Shown: positions 21,495 through 24,783 of the stretch, piece after piece
Position numbering within the stretch: the stretch's first letter is position 1
Layout of the letters: the number at the start of each line of letters is the position of its first letter
Source of the DNA: a virus
DNA length: 24,783 nt
Virus record (IMG/VR): IMGVR_UViG_3300006641_001985
Coordinates: 1-24,783 of that record
Direction: 5' to 3' (one strand)
Position numbers and translations under genes: made by a program
The notes under the pieces: model-generated
Seen by the model: the letters and a program-made list of their open reading frames with translations, nothing else
Database searches by the model: none
What the model was told of the DNA's origin: nothing

Positions 21495-21944
21495 TCATGC
21501 TAGGGGCAGGGTATGGGTAACAGACAGGAGCGCCCGACCCACGATCCACTCGCCGGAGTCTAGCACTTCGCGCGTAATGTCCACAAGACGAACGCTAAGA
21601 TCACCCGGCCATCCAGCATCGTACCGCATCGCGGCGTTCACTAGCTCCTGCCCGGCTGCCTCTGCTTCGTCGAGCGCGACCAACTGGTCCTTTGGCCGGA
21701 TACGGTAGGCCCAGATGAGCGTGACCTCAGTCTCGCAGTCTAGGCCCTCCGCAGGTCGTCCGCGGTAGGCGCGCGTGTCGGCGGTCCTGCCGGTCAGCAC
21801 GGAGAAGAACTTGCCATGGCCCATGAGGCTTTCCGGATCGTTCCCGAATCGCTCCGGAACGAACGGAGACGGACGCCAGCCTGGCAGCGCATCCAGTAGC
21901 GTGTAGAACTGCTGACGGAGCTGGGCGCGGCTGACGGTGCTCAC
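21495..21944 (-). CDS. Tail terminator / head-tail joining candidate
   Basis: The GTG at 21944 overlaps the connector stop as GTGA; the 149-aa product is alpha/beta (RAQLRQQFYTLLDAL at the start, VTLIWAYRIRPKDQLVALDE, VGRALLSVTHTLPLA at the end). Size, composition and position between the head-tail connector and the tail tube match tail terminator proteins. No sequence motif decides it. No strong ribosome-binding site precedes the start, consistent with translational coupling. Confidence 0.65.
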   Translation of the reverse strand: MSTVSRAQLRQQFYTLLDALPGWRPSPFVPERFGNDPESLMGHGKFFSVLTGRTADTRAYRGRPAEGLDCETEVTLIWAYRIRPKDQLVALDEAEAAGQELVNAAMRYDAGWPGDLSVRLVDITREVLDSGEWIVGRALLSVTHTLPLA

Positions 21945-22690
21945 TGTTGGTACCACGGATTCGACCCGCGACTAGCGAGCCACCACGTCGGCGTTCCCGC
22001 CTGCCGGCGGTTCGGATCTGGCCGGTTCTCGTCGTTCTCGTCGTACGCGAACGTGAGCCGGCCCCACGCCTCCTCGTACTGTCGCCCGTACTGCTCCGCG
22101 AGCTGCTGGTAGCGCCCATCGCCGGCGCTGGTCGCGTAGTCGTTGAACAACAGATGGAGCGTCAAACAGGCGTGAACCTCGCGGAACGCGGATGGGCTCA
22201 TGACTAGCCATGGGCGTTTACCGGTCGCGATCAACCGATTGGTAATGATCGCCCAGGCTTCATCCAGGTAATCCTGCTCGGACGTGACTCCAGCCTCGCG
22301 CAACTGCCCTAGATCGCGGTGACGCCTCAATAGGTCCGCGTCGGTCACGACTGGATAGAGGCTTCTGCGGACGAGAGAGCCGTCCGTCCGGAACGTATGC
22401 GCCACGCCATCCGGCATGGTCAACGTCCACTCAAACAGCCACCCGTCAGAGAACGCGAACGACGCGATCGTAGATGCCTGGACTACCGCTGTTGCGACAT
22501 TTCCGATCACCGAGACCGGTAGCACGACAACCTGGGATCCGTCGTCACGCTGCACGCGAACGGATCCGGAGATCGGCGCAACCAATCCGCCGAACCGGAA
22601 AACCGGACAGCGGATCGTGTTGTTGCGGCCTCGCTCCAGCGTCTCTGGGACGATGAAACGAGCCGCGTATAGCGTGTCGCTCGCGCTCAC
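21941..22690 (-). CDS. Head-tail connector (gp6-like) with N-terminal extension
   Basis: This 249-aa protein starts at GTG 22690, 3 bp past the previous TAA. The C-terminal half is helical: DADLLRRHRDLGQLREAG, then YLDEAWAIITNRLIATGKRP, then a long helix SAFREVHACLTLHLLFNDYA. That pattern, small helices with D-x-x-L-x-x and a final helix, is typical of gp6-like connector proteins that join the portal to the tail. The first 110 residues are strand-rich (GLVAPISGSVRVQRDDGS) and are an extra domain relative to usual connectors of about 100-150 residues. The extension may bind a neighbouring virion protein. Confidence 0.68.
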   Translation of the reverse strand: MSASDTLYAARFIVPETLERGRNNTIRCPVFRFGGLVAPISGSVRVQRDDGSQVVVLPVSVIGNVATAVVQASTIASFAFSDGWLFEWTLTMPDGVAHTFRTDGSLVRRSLYPVVTDADLLRRHRDLGQLREAGVTSEQDYLDEAWAIITNRLIATGKRPWLVMSPSAFREVHACLTLHLLFNDYATSAGDGRYQQLAEQYGRQYEEAWGRLTFAYDENDENRPDPNRRQAGTPTWWLASRGSNPWYQQ

Positions 22691-22693
22691 CGC

Positions 22694-22918
22694 TTAGGCC
22701 AGAGCCGACCAGGCGCCAGCCGCACGCGCGTAGATCGTGTTTCCGGCGGTGCCGTCCACACGCATGTAGATCGAGCCGTTCGGCTCGGACGCGGACGGAA
22801 CGCCAACGCCGGTCGTGATCGTCGGGCTCGCGGTCAAGCTCCCACCCGGATTGCCCTTGATGACCAGACCCACAAGGGCCATACCCGCACGACGATTCTC
22901 AGAAACCTTCACAGCCAT
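22694..22918 (-). CDS. Small virion protein, 74 aa
   Basis: The ATG at 22918 follows CGGAGGATCCG. The C-terminal half reads GVPSASEPNGSIYMRVDGTA then YARAAGAWSAL, a pattern of short strands seen in phage fibre or decoration modules, where a glycine-serine turn precedes an aromatic-rich end. It lies between the capsid and the connector genes, so a head decoration or structural role is suggested. No family is named with confidence. Confidence 0.65.
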   Translation of the reverse strand: MAVKVSENRRAGMALVGLVIKGNPGGSLTASPTITTGVGVPSASEPNGSIYMRVDGTAGNTIYARAAGAWSALA

Positions 22919-22936
22919 CGGATCCTCCGATACGGG

Positions 22937-23083
22937 CTAACGCCCGCGGTTGTTTGCTTGACGATCCCAGCGTACCACAACCTCGCGCGACTTGCGCTCG
23001 GCATCTTGCGGACGCATCCCGCCCTTCTCGAGCTGGTTCTGAAACTTCTCGCGCGCGGCGCGCACCTGTGATTCGTCAGCCAC
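22937..23083 (-). CDS. Small hypothetical protein, 48 aa
   Basis: A GTG at 23083 overlaps the upstream stop by 8 bp (GTGGCTGA) and opens a 48-codon frame ending at TAG 22939-22937. The protein is charged and helical (VRAAREKFQNQLEKGG, PQDAERKSREVVVRWDRQAN). The frame fills a 157-bp gap between two virion genes, which supports it. The ribosome-binding site is weak, so coupled translation is needed. No family is recognised. Confidence 0.55.
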   Translation of the reverse strand: MADESQVRAAREKFQNQLEKGGMRPQDAERKSREVVVRWDRQANNRGR

Positions 23084-23708
23084 GGCGCCCACGCTTCGCA
23101 GGCTCAACCGCCGGCGGGTTCTCGAGCGCGGCCTGCATGGCCGTCAGCTTCGCAAGGTCACGGTCATAGCGCGCCTTCACGGTCGGCTCATGCAGCCGGT
23201 TCGCGTTGTTCTCCACGCGCTGACGCTGGCTCTCGATCATCGCCTCGGCCACCATCGGATCCATCGGAGCGACGTAGCCGTCCGCGATCAGTCCACGCAG
23301 GAACGAGCGGTATCCTTCCTGATCGGTCGTCATCACGACCTGGGTGCCAACCTGCCGCGGGGTCTCCCACCGCGAGAGATGCACCGGGCCGTTGCGACCG
23401 TCGTAAACCGTCACATAGCCACCATCGACCGCATCCCACGGGATGATAGTCCATCCGCCCTTGCGGAGCAGCGTTTCGGCGTGCGCCGTGTCGCCGTCCT
23501 TCGTGACGTTCTTAGCGCCGGGGCGCTGAGAGAGACGGGAGAGAACGGGCAGCCATTCTCCGTCCAGAAACTGCCACCGGTTCGGGTGCGCGATGTACCA
23601 CCAAGCAGGCTCGGCATCCATGCCAAGACGTGCCGTGTGGGTCGCCGGCGGGGACGCCGGGCGCCCTCCGAATCCGGTGTTGCTGTCGCTGGTGAGCCTA
23701 GCTGCCAC
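23076..23708 (-). CDS. Hypothetical 210-aa head-region protein
   Basis: The GTG at 23708 follows CGGGAGAGA. The middle of the protein is rich in tryptophan and tyrosine (EPAWWYIAHPNRWQFLDGEW) and contains GGWTIIPWDAVDGGYVTVYD. The C-terminal third is a charged helix (AMIESQRQRVENNANRLHEP, RYDRDLAKLTAMQAAL) and a basic end. No family is recognised. It directly follows the major capsid gene, where head-maturation, decoration or connector accessory genes are common. Confidence 0.68.
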   Translation of the reverse strand: MAARLTSDSNTGFGGRPASPPATHTARLGMDAEPAWWYIAHPNRWQFLDGEWLPVLSRLSQRPGAKNVTKDGDTAHAETLLRKGGWTIIPWDAVDGGYVTVYDGRNGPVHLSRWETPRQVGTQVVMTTDQEGYRSFLRGLIADGYVAPMDPMVAEAMIESQRQRVENNANRLHEPTVKARYDRDLAKLTAMQAALENPPAVEPAKRGRRG

Positions 23709-23734
23709 GTTCTCTCCCGTTTCTTAGTGACGCA

Positions 23735-24658
23735 TCACGCGTCGGTGATGATGCTGACGCCCATGCCGTCCTGCACCTTGGCAACACCGCAGTAGTAGTT
23801 GCCGACGATCTTCGTCAGAGCGGACGAGGCGTCACGCTCAAACTCGACCACCAGCGGGGTACCCGCCGGCTGCACGATGCCACCCGCGCCGGTCACGGCG
23901 TAGGGGGATCCTTCCGCCATCGCGATCGCGGAGTAACCAAGCATTGCACCGGCCCTGTCCGCGCCTGCGTTCGCCGTCACGACCTTGGAGGACACGAAGA
24001 TATCGACGCCGTTGAACATGCCCGCGAAACCCTGGCCCTTGATGGTCAGCATTTCCTGCGTAGCCGCCACAAACTGCGACGGACCCGCCTCGGCGCGGAG
24101 GCTCGCCTGGAAGTCAGCGAGCTGGCGCGGGTGCAGGATGCAGATGTACGGACCCGCCACGCTCTGAAGCGTGAGCGCGAACTGCGCGGAGTAGAAGTCG
24201 TCCACGCTCATGTCGACGCCGCTGGTGCCCACGACCTGCGTAAAATCGTCAATTACATTACAAAGAAGGCTCTGGAACGTCATGAGCGTCGAGCCGACCA
24301 TCGACTCCGCGAGACGCTGCACGTTCAGCCCGACGCTGTCCGTGAGGTTCGCGAGGTCCGAGATCGAATACTGGAGCGCGTGACGCGCCACGGTCACGTT
24401 GACGCCGGACTCGGTCAGCGCGGTGTTGGAGACCGCGGAGCCGTCCGCGACGCTCGACATGATGTCGGAGCCATCCAGGCCGACCACGGGGATCTGCACC
24501 GTCGAGGAACCGCGGCCCGCGACGTTGCCGAGACGCAGGATGGACGGGTGCATGTGGAGGCTGGCGCGGTCGGCCAGCTTGAGAACGATCTCCTGGTGGA
24601 GAACGGCGGCGAGACGGGCGGACCCACTCAGGTCGGCAAAGAGAACTTCGTTAGCCAT
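23735..24658 (-). CDS. Major capsid protein candidate
   Basis: This 307-aa protein is the first gene after the late promoter. The start lies behind GAGGTCCATC. It has the alternation expected of an HK97-fold capsid protein: an N-terminal helical arm (LHQEIVLKLADRASLHMHPS), a strand-rich core (STVQIPVVGLDGSDIMSSVA), a long helix (VGLNVQRLAESMVGSTLMTF), PYICILHPRQLADFQASLRA (a segment common in capsid subunits) and a final strand region. Gene order (capsid, connector, terminator, tube) supports the call. There is no obvious scaffold domain or cleavage site. Confidence 0.8.
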   Translation of the reverse strand: MANEVLFADLSGSARLAAVLHQEIVLKLADRASLHMHPSILRLGNVAGRGSSTVQIPVVGLDGSDIMSSVADGSAVSNTALTESGVNVTVARHALQYSISDLANLTDSVGLNVQRLAESMVGSTLMTFQSLLCNVIDDFTQVVGTSGVDMSVDDFYSAQFALTLQSVAGPYICILHPRQLADFQASLRAEAGPSQFVAATQEMLTIKGQGFAGMFNGVDIFVSSKVVTANAGADRAGAMLGYSAIAMAEGSPYAVTGAGGIVQPAGTPLVVEFERDASSALTKIVGNYYCGVAKVQDGMGVSIITDA

Positions 24659-24738
24659 GATGGACCTCGTGCGAACGGGTAGTGGTTGGTGATCAACCCG
24701 GCATCGCTGTTACGGGGCTCGACCCGGCGGGTACCGCT

Positions 24739-24767
24739 ACCCTAGAGGGACCGTGACAACTTGTCAA
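24739..24767 (-). promoter_or_regulatory. Promoter of the capsid/tail operon
   Basis: Minus strand: a consensus -35 TTGACA (24767-24762) and TAGGGT (24744-24739), 17 bp apart, about 80 bp upstream of the capsid start. The -35 overlaps the palindrome at 24754-24766. Confidence 0.6.
24754..24766. promoter_or_regulatory. Palindromic site on the late promoter
   Basis: TGACAACTTGTCA is an exact inverted repeat with a single central base. It covers most of the -35 element, so a bound protein would control the promoter. It differs from the O1-O3 operators and so implies another regulator. Confidence 0.5.
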
Positions 24768-24783
24768 CCGCGGATGCCCGCCA

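Noticed and set aside
22934-22947. Short hairpin with CGGGC/GCCCG arms after the 48-aa frame
   Set aside because: A 5-bp stem and no T run; it could arise by chance in high-GC DNA.
23729-23743. Small hairpin GACGC-ATCAC-GCGTC at the capsid gene stop
   Set aside because: Only a 5-bp stem and no T run; too weak to call a terminator.
1-24783. tRNA genes, CRISPR arrays, insertion sequences, integrase and attachment sites
   Set aside because: None could be recognised by eye; a tRNA scan and full-genome comparison would be needed to exclude them firmly.

Overview
The window is a contiguous piece of a tailed double-stranded DNA phage genome (or prophage) from a high-GC bacterial host. It has densely packed genes that overlap at stop/start codons, a replication and recombination module, a full capsid-to-tail morphogenesis run and a lysis cassette. 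The tail genes indicate a siphovirus: tail tube, a tail assembly chaperone with a programmed frameshift, and a tape measure, with no sheath gene. No integrase, transposase, rRNA, tRNA or CRISPR array was seen, so temperate or virulent lifestyle cannot be decided here. The host genus cannot be named from the sequence alone.

Layout in the direction of transcription. (1) 5991 down to 20 (minus strand) is the early/replication block: a small HTH repressor, DUF3310, a 71-aa protein and RusA. A second promoter/operator near 4.88 kb then leads into a 66-aa protein, a 43-aa membrane protein, a BRCT-domain protein, a PrimPol-type primase, four small proteins, a VapE/SF3-like ATPase and a protein with three HTH-like segments. 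Between the last two lies a 349-bp gene-free stretch with 12 GTCCA/TGGAC elements and a 35-nt pyrimidine tract, a good candidate origin. (2) 6067-7531 (plus strand) diverges from the repressor: an ERF-family annealing protein, a Gp157-family protein and an 84-aa protein. Three copies of a 16-bp operator-like sequence, two in the divergent promoter region and one on the second minus-strand promoter, tie both blocks to one regulator.

(3) 24.77 kb down to 7.4 kb (minus strand) is the late block. A TTGACA-type promoter with a palindrome precedes the major capsid protein. Then come accessory head proteins, a head-tail connector, a tail terminator candidate, the tail tube, a hairpin terminator, the tail assembly chaperone pair made by -1 frameshifting, a 199-aa protein, the tape measure, a 1100-aa protein with Asp-box (BNR) propeller repeats and a hub/baseplate protein. 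The lysis cassette follows: two coiled-coil membrane proteins, a holin candidate and an M15 peptidase endolysin. Small virion proteins and a tail fibre with 17 decapeptide repeats come next, then a terminator. A 150-aa gene beyond the terminator overlaps the plus-strand operon tail to tail.

The main points of interest are: a three-site regulatory circuit with a probably leaderless repressor; the iteron-like candidate origin; a compact replisome kit of PrimPol, VapE, BRCT, RusA and an ERF protein carrying an SSB-like tail; the G_GGT_TTT frameshift, whose downstream frame is easily missed; and a 43-aa membrane protein that shares a 25-bp ribosome-binding/start cassette with its neighbour.
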